Assembly: GCA_963575745.1 (NCBI GenBank)
Contig: CAUYUJ010014326.1
Span: 344,001-408,000 of the forward strand
Length of the DNA: 64,000 bases
From: Prorocentrum cordatum
Taxonomy: Eukaryota; Sar; Dinophyceae; Prorocentrales; Prorocentraceae
Direction: 5' to 3'
The notes below the pieces were generated by a model. It searched no databases, was not told the origin of the DNA, and saw nothing but the letters and a program-made list of their open reading frames with translations. A program made the translations under genes and the position numbers. Below, piece after piece: positions 1-10,839 of this stretch; positions within the stretch are counted from its first letter, which is position 1, and each line of letters starts with the position of its first letter.

Positions 1-99
1 TCTGCGCGAGCTCGCGGCGCCGCGCGAGCTCCGCTAGCTTCCCCTCCGTCCTCTTCTGTCTCTTCCTCCTCTCCCCCTCCTCTTCGCCCTCCTCCCCCA

Positions 100-121
100 C
101 CTCCTCTCGCTCTCTTTTTTG

Positions 122-211
<90 letters not shown>

Positions 212-329
212 ATTTCTCTATTTCTCTTTCTCTCTTTCTCTCGCTTGCACTCCATTGCTCGCTATTGTTTCGTCTCTTTGGTTGTTTCGTAGTGTTCCTC
301 TCTCTCTCTCTATATGTGCATATATAATC

Positions 330-360
<31 letters not shown>

Positions 361-650
361 TATATATTGTCATGTGTTACATCCATTTTTTTGTTTTGTT
401 GCTCTCTCTTTTTTTCTCCCTCTCTCTCTCTCTCTCTCTTTCTCGTCCTCTCTCTCTCTCTCTCTATATATTTATATATAGATATAGGTATGAACCCATA
501 ACTGCGCGCGCATACACACATACATACAAACGTACATCGACACATCCATCCGTACATACATACATACATACACGCATACCTAAATTCACATATTTGCACA
601 CATCTATACACACATACATGCATACATATGGATACATACGCGCGCGCGCA
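100..650. repeat. microsatellite cluster: (CT)n, (TA)n, (CATA)n
   Basis: Runs of CT dinucleotides occupy about 125-240 and 420-470, a TA run about 330-370, and a mixed CATA/CACA run about 510-650. Reading frames here give only Arg/Glu- or Ser/Leu-monotonous peptides, so none is called as a gene. Confidence 0.95.
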
Positions 651-689
651 CACGCGTCAACCCGAAAACCGCACGCGCGCGACGCGTGC

Positions 690-1200
690 CAGCCTGAAAA
701 CTGAATGGTGAAACCCAATTGTGTCATGTGTATTCTGGGCCTCAACATGAGATCACACATCGTAGAAATGCACAGGTTTCGCGCTGCGCGCGCGCTCGGC
801 ATGCGAAGAAGCGCGCGGGCAACGCGCGTCACCCCGAAAACTGAATGGTAAAAACCAATGGTTGCATTAGAATCCTGGGCCTCAACATGAGGTCACGTCT
901 TGTGGAATAACACACTTTTCTTGTTACGCGCGCGCTCAGCGTGCGAAAAAGCACGCGGGTGATGCGTTCCACCCCGGAAACTCAATGGTGAAAACCAACT
1001 GTTTCACCTGCAGTTTGGGCCTCAACATGAGATCGCACATGGTGGAATATCACGTTTTCTTGTTGCGCCCGCGCGCGCGCGCTCGGCACGCGAAAAGGCA
1101 CGCGGGCAACGCGTGCCACTTCGAAAACTGAATGGTGAAAACTACCTGTTTCATGCGTATTCTGGGCCTCAACCTGAGATCACACACTGTGGAAGAACAT
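690..1200. repeat. ~130-bp satellite, cluster 1 (about 4 units)
   Basis: Each unit has, in order, an alternating GC run, GCTCGGCATGCGAA, a GAAAACTGAATGGTGAAAAC-like block, TGGGCCTCAACATGAGATC, and a GTGGAATAACAC-like block. Units differ by scattered substitutions. The same family recurs at 4135-4740. Confidence 0.9.
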
Positions 1201-1317
1201 GTTTCCCAACCATCCTGTGGCGTTGGGTCCTCGTTTTGAAGAGACAGTGCCCCGCGTCTCCTTCCATCCTTCCTCCCGCTGCCCCCTCCTCCTCCCCCCT
1301 CCCCCTCCTCCCTCTCA

Positions 1318-1580
1318 TCGTCATCATCATCGTCATCGCCATCATCATCGTCATCGTCATCGTCATCATCATCAGCGCCATCATGGTCGCCATCATCACC
1401 GTCGTCGTCATAATTACTAAAATCGTCGCCATCATCACTGTCATCGCTATTATCGTCACAATCCTCACGACCATCATCACCACCATCATCGTCATCATCA
1501 TCTTCGTCATCATCATCATCATCATCAGCATCATCATCATCGCTGTCATCATAATCATCGCCATCATCGCTGTCATCATC
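1318..1580. repeat. (CAT)n/(CGT) trinucleotide tract
   Basis: Degenerate CAT/CGT trinucleotides for about 260 bp. The Asp-, Met- or Ile-rich frames are artefacts of the repeat. Confidence 0.95.
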
Positions 1581-1583
1581 CCT

Positions 1584-2800
1584 CACACGTTTCGTGGCCC
1601 CATATGGAGCTCCACCGAAGGCCCCAGTGCCACCGCCCGCATGCGTCGCCTACACCCAGTTCGGCACACCCCTCACACGCTTCGTGGCCCCATAGGGAGC
1701 TCCACTGAAGGCCCCAGTGCCACCGCCCGCATGCGTCACCTACATCCGATCTGGCACACCCCTCACACGTTTCGTGGTCCCATAGGGAGCTCCACCGAAG
1801 GCCCCAGCGCCACCGCCCGCATGCGTCACCTACACTCAATTCGGCACACCCCTCGCACGTTTCGCGGCCCCGTAGGGAGCTCCACCGAAGGCCCCAGCGC
1901 CACCGCCCGCATGCGTCACCTACACCCAATTCGGCACACCCCTCACACGTTTCGTGGCCTCATATGGAGCTCCACCGAAGGCCCCAGCGCCACCGCCCGC
2001 ATGCGTCACCTACACCCAAGTCGGCACACCCCTCACACGTTTCGTGGCCCCATAGGGAGCTCCACCGAAGGCCCCAGTGCCACCGCCCGCATGCGTCACC
2101 TACACCAAATTCGGCACACCACTCACACGCTTCGCGGCCCCATAGGGAGCTCCACCGAAGGCCCCAGTGCCACCGCCCGTATGCGCCCCCACGCCCAATT
2201 CGGCACACCCCTCACACTTTTCGTGGCCCCATAGGGAGCTCCACCGAAGGCCCCAGCGCCACCGCCCGCATGCGTCACCTACACTCAATTCGGCACACCC
2301 CTAACACGTTTCGTGGTCCCATAGGGAGCTCCACCGAAGGCGCCAGTGCCACCGCCCGCATGCGTCACCTACATCCGATCTGGCACACCCCTCACACGCT
2401 TCGTGGCTCAAGGCCCCAGCGCCACCGCCCGCATGCGTCACCTACACCCAATTCGGCACACCCCTCACACGTTTCGTGGCCCCATAGGGAGCTCCACCGA
2501 AGGCCCCAGCGCCACCGCCCGCATGCGTCGCCTACGCCCAAGTCGGCACACCCCTCACACGTTTCGTGGCACCATAAGGAGCTCCACCGAAGGCCCCAGC
2601 GCCACCGCCCGCATGCGCCACCTACACTCAATTCGGCACAACACACCCCTCACACGCTTCGTGGCCCCATAGGGCGCTCCACCGAAGGCCCCAGCGCCAC
2701 CGCCCGCATGCGTCACCCACGCCCAATTCGGCACGCCCCCCAGACGCTTCGTGGCCCCATAGGGAGCTCCACCGAAGGCCCCAGTGCCACCGCCCGCGTC
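1584..2800. repeat. 90-bp minisatellite, about 13-14 units
   Basis: Blocks such as TTCGTGGCCCCATAGGGAGC, CCACCGAAGGCCCCAG and CGCCCGCATGCGTCACC recur every 90 bp (starts near 1591, 1681, 1771, 1861, 1951, 2041 and 2131). After 2131 single-base slips occur, and one unit near 2400 is shortened. Because 90 is a multiple of three, several frames stay open as a 30-residue repeat. The array runs into the helicase exon in one plus-strand frame. Confidence 0.93.
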
Positions 2801-3645
2801 AACCCGAAGAACACCGGTGGCATGCACGGGCTGCTCCCGGTGCACGTGGGCATGCGGATCCGGCTCCTGGAAGCGCTCGACCTCAAGAACGGCCTCGTCA
2901 AGGATGCCGAGGGGCAGATCGTGCACATCGTCGTGGGCCCTCGAGATCGAGACGACGTCGAGAAAGCCGAGAGAGAGGGGGGGGAGAGGATCTACCTGAA
3001 GCGCTTGCCGCTGGGGTTCTGGGTTCGCATGGAGAAGTACGCGAGCGCGCCCTTCGTGGACGACCTGAAGCGCCACGACGACAGCCCCACGGGGGACCTC
3101 GCGGGCCCGCTGGTGTTCATCGAGCCCCGCGCGTCGGAGCCGCTCACCTTCCGCACATCCACGGTCACGCGGGCGGGCTCCCCGTTCTCGCACGGCAGGG
3201 TCATCGCCACGGTGGCGCGACAAGGGCGCACCATGCGAGGAGGCGACGGGGCGGGGGAACGGAGCTCCGGGGACGGCCAGACCTCCGGGGCGCGAGCAGT
3301 CCGCGGCTAGCTCTCGCCCTGGGCCGTCGGCTGCCCGGCGCACTGCCCCCTCGGCCGACGTCGCCCAGGCGTGATCCTGGATTGCGGCCGCCACGAGGTC
3401 GGGAACGGCAAAGAGGAAGACGACGATTGGCGGCTGGAGCTCTATGCGCTGCTCTCGCGCGCCACGCGCCACGAGGACCTCCTGCTCACGCGGGCGCCGC
3501 GCATCGAGTTCTTCCTGGCGGGACCGCCGGGGGGCTTGCGGAAGCAGCTGGAGCAGTTTGCGGCGCGCACGAAGCGGCGCAGGATGGAGGCGACGGCCCT
3601 CGCCAGGGAGCTCGGCTTCACGAGTTTATCCGCGAGGCCTGACCT
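2800..3645 (+). CDS. PIF1-like helicase, C-terminal part (two exons)
   Basis: The first exon (about 2800-3242) encodes a stretch typical of the PIF1/Helitron helicase C-terminus: GMHGLLPVHVGMRIRLLEAL, then GLVKDAEGQIVHIV, then a region ending QGRTMRGG. The second (3369 to about 3625) continues VILDCGRHE...LYALLSRATRHEDLLLTRAP, the LSRAT block that follows helicase motif VI in this family. They join in frame across a 126-bp GC-AG intron (3243-3368). The ATPase core with Walker A and B is absent: upstream lies the 90-bp minisatellite, whose frame is continuous with the exon. The exact 5' limit and the stop are uncertain, since the frame stays open to 3859. It is a 3' gene fragment, possibly part of a mobile element. 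Family by recognition, moderately sure. Confidence 0.6.
3243..3368 (+). other. GC-AG intron with AGGCG at both ends
   Basis: AGGCG occurs at 3241-3245 and again at 3367-3371. Splicing between them as GC-AG restores the frame and joins MRGG to VILDCGR. Short direct repeats at intron ends and GC donors are known in dinoflagellates. Confidence 0.6.
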
Positions 3646-3699
3646 GAGGAGCGCCCCCCCCGAGCCGCGCCTTCTCTCGACTGCCCGACTAATTGTTTG

Positions 3700-3970
3700 T
3701 CCTCGCGCCGCGGACGACCCGCGCGCGTCGCTGGGACCCTCTCGGGGCGACCAGCGCGCGTCGCGGGAAATCCGTGCTCTGTTTTGCCCGGCGCCTCGTT
3801 CGCCCGTCGTCGCTCTGCCCAGCGGTCAGAGCCTTGCCCGCTATCAGCCAGCCAGTTAGCTAGCGAGCTCTCTCTGCTCCGCGCAGCGGACGACCCGCGC
3901 GCGTCGCTGGGGCCCCGCCTGGGGCGACCGGCGCGCGTCGCGGGGACTCCGCGCTGCGCTGCGCCCGCAG
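3700..3970. repeat. ~88-bp direct repeat, two copies
   Basis: GCGGACGACCCGCGCGCGTC and the following bases (about 3708-3790) recur at about 3886-3965 with few changes, about 176 bp apart, in a very GC-rich stretch without a convincing gene. Confidence 0.75.
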
Positions 3971-4134
3971 CCTTGGATTTTTGGAGCGCGCGGGCAAAGA
4001 GGGAGGAAAAGAAGGGGCGAAAACGGGCGCGATCCTCGCAAGGGGCGCGCCGACATGGGCGTCGCGGCGTTGCGGTTGCGGGACTCTCAGTTGCGGTGCT
4101 CACAACTGCATATGGTTGGGTCCTTCGCCAGGAT

Positions 4135-4740
4135 AATGTTCTTGCGCGCGCGCTCGGCATGCGAAGAAGCGCGTGGGTGGCGCGCGTCACTCCGAAAACT
4201 GAATGGTGAAAACCAATAGTTTCATTCGTACTCTTGGCCTCAACATGAGATCACATAGCGCACTTGTCTTGTTACGCGCGCGCTCAGCGTGCGAAAAAGC
4301 ACGCGAGTGATGCGTTTCACCCCGAAAACTCTATGGTGAAAACCAACCGTTTCACCTGCAGTTTGGGCCCCAACATGAGATCACACATTGCGGAATTACA
4401 GACCTTTCTTGTTGCGCCCGCGCGCGCGCACTCGGCATGCGAAAAAGCACGCGGTGACTCGTGCCATTTCGAAAACTGAATGGCGAAAACTAATTGTTTC
4501 ACTTGTATTCTGGGCCTCAACATGAGATCACATATTGTGGAATAGCACACTTATCTTGCGCGCGCTCGGCATGCGAAGTGAAGCACGCGGGTGACACGCG
4601 TGGCACTTCAAAAACTGAATGGCAAAACCCAACTGTTTTATTTGGACCTCAACGCGAGGTCACACATTGCATTTCTATTATGGCGCGCGCGTGTGGTCGA
4701 CGCGTCATCCCGAGAGCGATGAAAACGCACAGGTTCCCTT
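4135..4740. repeat. ~130-bp satellite, cluster 2 (about 4-5 units)
   Basis: Same unit as 690-1200: CTCGGCATGCGAA, a GAAAACTGAATGG-like block and CCTCAACATGAGATCACA recur about every 130-150 bp. A weak further copy lies near 4860-4915. The two clusters bracket the minisatellite and the helicase fragment. Confidence 0.9.
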
Positions 4741-4757
4741 GTAGCATATGCTTTCAT

Positions 4758-4758
4758 G

Positions 4759-4790
<32 letters not shown>

Positions 4791-4796
4791 ATATAT
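4758..4796. repeat. (TA)n microsatellite
   Basis: About 15 TA units just downstream of the satellite cluster. Confidence 0.95.
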
Positions 4797-5103
4797 GAAG
4801 CGAACTAATGTCACCGATCACGCGCTATACGCGCGCGGTGCCTGCAGAGCAAAAGCTAAACGCAGCGCACATGCGCGCCGAACATAGGATCCAATGGTGA
4901 AAACCAACGTTGTGATTTAAGTTTGTAGAATGGTCGAGGTCAGCCACCTGCATACTAGGCCATGCTTGGTTTTCATACCTCCCGTGCCAGGTATTGGTCC
5001 GACGTGAAAAATTTGTAAGTGAGTAATTCTGATATTTTCGACGTTGCAGACTTGGAATGAACTAGGGCAAGACTTGCACACAGTCAACGTAGATGTACTT
5101 AGA

Positions 5104-5182
5104 ACAAAACTCACAACATCGAAACAAAACTCACGACATCACAGCAAAACTCACGACATCACAACAAAACTCACGACACGCG
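5104..5182. repeat. ~18-19 bp tandem repeat, four units
   Basis: AACAAAACTCACGACATCAC-like units repeat four times with small changes. The surrounding 4800-5250 has lower GC than its neighbours and no supported gene. Confidence 0.85.
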
Positions 5183-5260
5183 ACGCATATTCTACATTCT
5201 CAAGACGAGCAAAAATCTCAACACATTTGAGGCGTCGTGAGTTTCTCACAACGCTCGAGG

Positions 5261-5587
5261 TCAGGGGGCTGCGGGTTTCCAGGGTGCTCGCCGGGGGGGG
5301 GGGATATCCTGGGGGACCGGCTGCAATGCAGCCTCTGTCGTTGTCTCTGCAATGCGGGCAACAGATGAGCATGGAGTTCCCTCCTTCCCAGAACAGCCGC
5401 GGCCGGCTTTGCTCCACTGCTCTAGGCAGTGCTTGTGGAACCTGCGTCCACAGAGGATTAGTACTTCTACTGTGCCGCCCAGGTCCCCACTGCAAATGGA
5501 GCAGAGCTGCGGGCCGCCGCCAGCGCCCCATGCTGGCATGGGTTCGGGCGCGCCAGTTCTCATGAACTGCCCAGCGTCGCCAGAGGG
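5261..5587 (-). CDS. RING-type zinc-finger segment at the end of a broken gene
   Basis: The minus strand encodes CSIC, then about 14 residues on CGRRFHKHCLEQW, then a further Cys about 8 residues later. This is the C-x2-C ... C-x4-H-x2-C spacing of RING/RING-like E3 ligase fingers, followed by a Pro-rich tail and a stop at 5261. The segment is in the same frame as the upstream coding region but is separated from it by one TAA at 5588-5590. RING proteins usually recruit ubiquitin-conjugating enzymes; the last Zn-ligand pair is not clear here (one Cys visible after the HxxC), so the finger may be incomplete. I cannot say whether it is an independent exon or the tail of the upstream protein. Confidence 0.5.
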   Translation of the reverse strand, partial: PSGDAGQFMRTGAPEPMPAWGAGGGPQLCSICSGDLGGTVEVLILCGRRFHKHCLEQWSKAGRGCSGKEGTPCSSVARIAETTTEAALQPVPQDIPPPRRAPWKPAAP

Positions 5588-6770
5588 TTATGAGACGTTT
5601 GCGACGGAGGCCCCCATGCTCTCAACGAGGAGGCGGGTCGCAGAGGCGGCCTCCTCCTCGGCGTGACAGGCCCCGAGGCCTGCGCTTCGGAGTAGGAGCC
5701 GAACCTGCTCGTTCCCGAAGGGAGTGTATAGGCTAAGGATTTGCCCACCCCCCTCGCTTGGGATGTCTCCAATGTCGCTGGGTGTGTGGATGCCAGCGAG
5801 TTGCATCCATCTGGCGAGGACTTCGCACGGTCTGGCGTCGATTCCCCGGGCGCGCAGAACTGGTCTCCGAAGGGGGATGCAGTGGGGTGCGAGGCATAGC
5901 CAGATGGCTCTGGCGATCCGGCTTCCAGGTTCGAGCTGTGGCTGTGCTTCCCCAAGTAGGCCCTCTGCCACCAGCTGCGCGTCGGTTCCACTGATGGAGC
6001 TTCGGTCGATGCTGTCGGGTTGCCTCGTCCAGCCACTGGCCTCTTCGTCTCTTTGTGTCGCGTCCAAGGTGCGGATTACCGCTTCCAGGGCGTCGCCCCT
6101 GCACCCCGCTGGGGCGGGGGGCCCTGCTCGGCTGCCGGTCTCATCGCCTAACATCTGCCGAATGTCGATGTGCCAGAGTGTTGTCGTGTTCTGCGCGTTG
6201 TTGTCCGCCCCCGGTGGCGTTCGGGGCCTCCTTCCGGGGTGCCCTTCTCCACCGTTCTCTCGAGTGTTCCTCCTAGCCGCTCGGACTCTTTCTCCGCTCT
6301 CTACTGCTCTTCTGTCGCCCGCCAGTATGCCCTCTTGTAGCTGGCCCGTGGGATCCAGCCAGCCCATCACCCATTCCTGTAGATCTGGGTGGATATATCC
6401 TCCCGGCAGCGGGGCCTCTACCTCCCGCTCTGTCAGCTGTGAGATGGTTTGCGCGTTCCTGGCGAGCTGGGCGTGGGCGTCCTGGAAGGGAACACTTCCT
6501 TGTGCGCGCCAGCGCCCGGCTGCGTGCTCTATTGTGTGGGGTGGATCTCAGCGGCTCTGGAAACTTCTCGCAGCACGCCCCCCCCTCTTTCCGTGGACGA
6601 TTCCCATATGAATGGGGGCGAGAATCCTACTCCATGTCATGTTGCTCGGTACGTTGGCGTCGGCGACCAGAGATCGCACCTCCAGGATCTCCTGCAGGAG
6701 TCTGATGGCGCTGTTTCGTCTTTCAGGCGAGAGCTGTGCGCCGAAGCCGGGCCAGCGCTCCTCGACGGTC
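5588..6770 (-). pseudogene. hypothetical coding segment upstream of the RING (frame-broken)
   Basis: From about 6370 to 5588 one minus-strand frame is open and protein-like, with amphipathic stretches such as DALEAVIRTLDATQRDEEAS and FGNEQVRLLLRSAGLGA. It ends in a TAA directly followed by in-frame codons that lead to the RING. From about 6770 to 6610 a further protein-like stretch (RLLQEILEVRSLVADANV) lies upstream. The intervening 6450-6600 must be crossed with a frame change or intron. No domain recognised. Either a decayed gene or one with unresolved introns. Confidence 0.4.
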
Positions 6771-6773
6771 CGA

Positions 6774-7540
6774 TTATCTGGTCCTTCTGCCAGTGTCGCG
6801 CGGTTGCCTGCGGGCGGCGCGCGGCACCGGTAGCCCCCTCTCGTGCGAGCGGAGTAGCGGCGTTATCGCTAGTCTCATCGCGGTCCCCCACGGGCTGTTC
6901 GGCGAGAGGTGGTCCGCCATGGGCCCCCCTTCTCGCCCAGCATTGGCAATGATGGCTGCGCGTGCTACCTCGACCGCGGCCGAATCTACGCCCGGTGCGT
7001 CGGACGGGCGCTCATCCGCCGAGATCTCTGTCACGCCCAGGGCCTGGTCCAGGAAGCTACCCCCTATTTCGGCCCGAAGCCAGTCCGCGTCTTCCGCGGA
7101 GATGGCCCCGAGGCTCATATGGACTCTTGCCCTCAGATCATCCGCGTTGATGTCGGCCACTATTGGCTCTAGGAAGTAGGTCGGCACTGCGACGCGTGGC
7201 GAACGCGCGAGGCGTCCGGGAAACCAGTCCCGGAGCTGCAAATTCACCGCTGCCTCCAGGACGCGGCCCCGGATTTGCGCCGAGGCTTCTAGTGCCCAGT
7301 CGTGCGGTGCACCGCAGAGCCTTGATAGTGCCCCCACAGCGGCTCTGAGTACTGGCTCGCCCCCAAGACCCTCATCGGCTCTGTCTACCGCCCCGTGCCA
7401 CAGGACGTTCGGGTTGTCCGTCACGTGGCGCCATGCGGCAAGCAGTTCGGCGACGCCAGGAGGGAGTGAAGCTGGTCGTCTCTGGAAGTAGGTGCGACGG
7501 GCATATGTGGCCGGCGATGGGCGCGCACCTGGCTCCCACC
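6774..7540 (-). CDS. hypothetical protein segment
   Basis: A minus-strand open frame of about 250 codons with varied composition and no repeat character, for example VAELLAAWRHVTDNPNVLWH, ALSRLCGAPHDWALEASAQI and AISAEDADWLRAEIGGSFL. Codon composition follows the GC-rich neighbours. It continues a segment in a different frame at its 5' side (near 7500) and runs into the next segment at its 3' side, so it is probably one part of a larger broken gene. No family recognised. Confidence 0.45.
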
Positions 7541-8690
7541 CTGGCCAACCAGAACGACAGTTGTGGTCCGAGGGCATCGAGGGGGTGTCCAGGGGCCATG
7601 AAGGTGTCGGGGTAAATTCCATCAGCTGCTAGGCACCAGGGCGCGGCTAGCCTGTGACATGCAATGCGCATCGGCTCGCAGGGGTCACGTATGAGCCACG
7701 ATCCACAGCAAGCGCACCTTGAGGAAGGATGGAAGAAGTCCCCGAACATTATTATGTGGGAAAAGGTGTCCCGGGGCCACAGCTCACCCGGTTCCTCACT
7801 GTCCTGCACCGCCGCCCCTGGCACGCCCGGGGCGCGGGCACACGCCCCGGGCATGGCTGGCGTAGCCCATCCGAGGGGGCCTGTGCCGCACTGCCCCTCC
7901 GACAGGACGTCGTCGCCTGAGTTGGTCCAATCTCTTCTATCTCTGGCCCATCCTCTTACCTCGATGTGCCCCGGGAAGTGGGCCCTGTTCTGCCCGGGCT
8001 CGTGGGCGAGGTAGCGGCAGAGTTTGAATCTGCGGTCGAGGTCTGGAGCCGTGCCCCTCCTGCTCGGGCCCCCCCTATTCCGGGCGGGATCGCGCCTCCA
8101 TCTGGCGGGTGCGAGCACGGCGCTCGGAAGGAGGTCATCCATGGTGTCTGCCGAGCCGATGTCCGCACAGTGCGCCGCGAATTCATATTCGTCGCACTCG
8201 AGGTGAGCCGCGAGCACTTCAGTGTCAGTGGGGTTATCGCAGTCGAGTCCTTCATCATCGACGGCAGGGCCCTGCGTGGTGCTGGCGTAGCGGAAGGCCA
8301 GGACCTGAACAGGATCTGGCCAGTCGGCCCCGGTCATGGACCAGACTGGCCAGGATAGGTCGAGGTGCGCCAAGGCTGGCCCCAGGGCGTGGAATCGGTG
8401 GTTGGCGCTGGGGTCGCTCCAGCGCCCTTCGCCTCTTTCCGGCGAAGGCCTCAGCGGGTCGGGGGCGTCCCCCAACGGCCCGCGGCCCCCCGTTGCCCAA
8501 GGTGGCCGGGCCAACCCCGGGCGCCCTGGGGGGTGACGGCTCCAGCAGAAGTGCACCAGGAGCTCCAGTCCGGCGCGCGCCCCTGCGGTGCGCATCCCGT
8601 CTTCGGTCGCCAGTTCTCTCCAGGGACCGTCGCGCGGCTCGAACTGGGCTGCTAGTGCGTCGAAGGTTCCTCCTCGACCATCACGCCCGG
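7430..8690 (-). CDS. hypothetical protein segment with Cys-rich patch
   Basis: A long minus-strand open frame; the 3' two thirds look genuinely coding (DEGLDCDNPTDTEVLAAHLE, FSHIIMFGDFFHPSSRCACC). A cluster of Cys and His (SSRCACCGSWLIRDPC, then ACH and WC) near its C-terminal end could bind a metal, but no known finger fits. It lies upstream of the segment at 6774-7540, into which a change of frame near 7500 would lead. The upstream part of the frame (about 9230-8700) is Pro/Arg-rich and less convincing. Confidence 0.4.
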
Positions 8691-9254
8691 GGTCTGCGAC
8701 CCGCGGTCCGTAGCGGGGTCCGTCGGCTTCCCGACTCCCGCCCCGAATAAGTGACTCCGGCAGCCTGGCATGGCAGGGTCGGCACCCTCCCCGCCCGTGA
8801 CGGCTTGAGCCAGGAATATAGGGCGACGGAGCGGGGAGGCCAGGGGGGGGGGCGATCGGGAGATCCTGAGGCGCGGGATCGGCGCGAGCAGCGATCGGGA
8901 CCGGCTCCTGTCCAGCGGCACTGTTACCGCTGTCGGGGGCTCGGTGACCATGCCTCCTCCCTCGGATCGATCGTTGAGCGGGCCGCGATCCTCTGTCCTG
9001 GGGCCTTCCCCGGGCTGAGGCGCCCCGTCTGGCCCTGCCGGGTGGAAGGCGAGGGCGGTGAGATGGTGTCGGGGATAGCGCGCGCCGGAGACTGGGGCAG
9101 CCCATTGGCTCCAGCCCCTCCTGGGGGGTGCCTTGCTTCACTGGTTCCTGGAGCTGTCTGCGCAGCTGGCGCTGGGCCCTCGCCTGCCCCCCCCAGTCTG
9201 TCCAGGTCGGGGCAATCCATTCTGGCAGCACTGCCGAACGTCAGGCTGTCCACA

Positions 9255-10190
9255 CCTGGGGTCTCAACGTCGCACCATTACAGGGGGCACCGTCTGCCCC
9301 CCCTCCCGAGGGGCTGCCCCGCTCAAGGCAGCCGTCTGCCTGCCCTCCTGGGAGGGTGGGATTGCCGGGGGCGTGGCTGATGGCTGCCTGTTCGTTGGAT
9401 CGTGCCCCGTCGCCAGCGGTGTGGATCCGCGACGCGCCTTGCTCGCAGCTGTTGGCCGCCGTTTCCCTTGGTGCCCTGGGCGCCTCCTCGCGCCCCCCAT
9501 GCACCTCCCTGTCTCCCGCGGGGCCACTCTCGCCGGCCTCTGCCTCGAGGTTGCCCCCGCCCCTCGCGTCGCGGCTGATAGCCGGCTGTTCGCTTGAGAG
9601 TTTGGGAATACCAGGGGCGCGGCCGACGGCCGCCTGATTCAGTTCTCTCTCGAATCCGCCTGCCGCTGCTGGGGCGACCGTCGCCGGGGGGGGGCCGGGG
9701 GGGATCGGCGCGGGGAGCGGGGGGGGCGGCGGCGCAAGGTTCCCCGCGGCTACCAGGGCCTTGCCCGGTACGATTGCTGGGCGCGGCGCCTTCTGGGAGG
9801 TCAGCCTGCCTCGAGCTGTCTCTCGGCGGGCTGTCTCTGCCCCCGTCAACGGCCTGCTCGGCGGGTCCGCTCGGGGAGGGAGCACCTGGGGTGCGGCTGG
9901 CGGCCGCCCGCGTTCCTCTTTCCATCTGCGGTCCAGGGTGGCCGCAGGCCTCTTCCGCCCCGCGCTCGGAGGGAAGCCCCGGGTGACGGCTGACGGCCGT
10001 CTGGGCTATTGTCGGCATCTCTTCCACTCCGCGCTCGGAGGGAAGTCCAGGGGCGCGGCTGACGGCCGCCTGGGTTCTTGAAGATCCATCTCCATCGGGG
10101 TTCCAGCTCGTGGCCGACACCTCCGATGTTCCCCGTGGGGAACCAGGGTCGCGGCTGACGGCCGCTCTGAGTTGTTGTCTCCTTGTTGCC
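9255..10190. repeat. degenerate minisatellite with GCGGCTGACGGCCGCCTG core
   Basis: A block like GGGGCGCGGCTGACGGCC recurs roughly every 70-110 bp about eight to ten times (for example near 9360, 9565, 9620, 9895, 9985, 10055 and 10150). On the minus strand it encodes a repeated A-V-S-R-x-P-G-x-P motif, so it may be a coding repeat inside the 5.2-12.1 kb gene cluster rather than an intron. Confidence 0.75.
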
Positions 10191-10199
10191 ACCAGATCT

Positions 10200-10721
10200 G
10201 GATCCTGATCTGCCCCGTGGGCGAGGGGGGGGCTGTCCAGGGGGGATCTGGGTCTGGCTGGGATCTGGGGGGGGAGCGGTCTGGGTCAGTGCAGCCCCCA
10301 GGCTCTGCACTAAACGATCCCCGTTCCCCCGTATCGCCCTCCGAGAGATCCTCCACGAGACTGAGGCCCGCGCTGCCTGTCTGCGCTGCAGCAGGGATGG
10401 CTGGCGCGCGCAGGGGGGCCGGAGGGGGCCCAGGGTTTCGGGCCCGCCGCGCAGCGTACAGGGGGCCCCCTTGAGCGGTGGGAGATTGCCCCGGAGGGAG
10501 CAGGCCCACCAGACGGCCTTGAGCCAGAAGGGGCTACGGACGCTGGTGAGGATACGCGAAGCGTCACATATTTCTTCCAAAACGGCCGGCCCCAGACGCG
10601 CCTGTCGCAAAATTTCCAGCGCCTCGGCCTGCTCATCCTTCCCAGCGAGGTCACTGCCCCATCCCTTGCCACGGAAGCAGGCGCCACCAGCCGTTCTTGG
10701 ACCCGACACGGCTCGCGTCAC
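10200..10721 (-). CDS. hypothetical protein segment
   Basis: Minus-strand open frame. The first ~80 codons read like a folded helical segment (QAEALEILRQARLGPAVLEE, SVRSPFWLKAVWWACSL). It then becomes Pro/Arg-rich and passes into the minisatellite. It may be an exon of the 5.2-12.1 kb cluster. No family recognised. Confidence 0.35.
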
Positions 10722-10839
10722 TTTGTCACCCGAACCACGCCCGCGCGGTCAGTTCCTCGGCAGCGCCGGGCCCGTCGAGCGCCGCTGGTCTCGGCCACCC
10801 AGCCCCCGACGGCGACGGCGCTCTGCTCGCAGGTGGCGA

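Noticed and set aside
1050-1586. Asp-rich minus-strand frame
   Set aside because: Translation of the CAT tract and the satellite.
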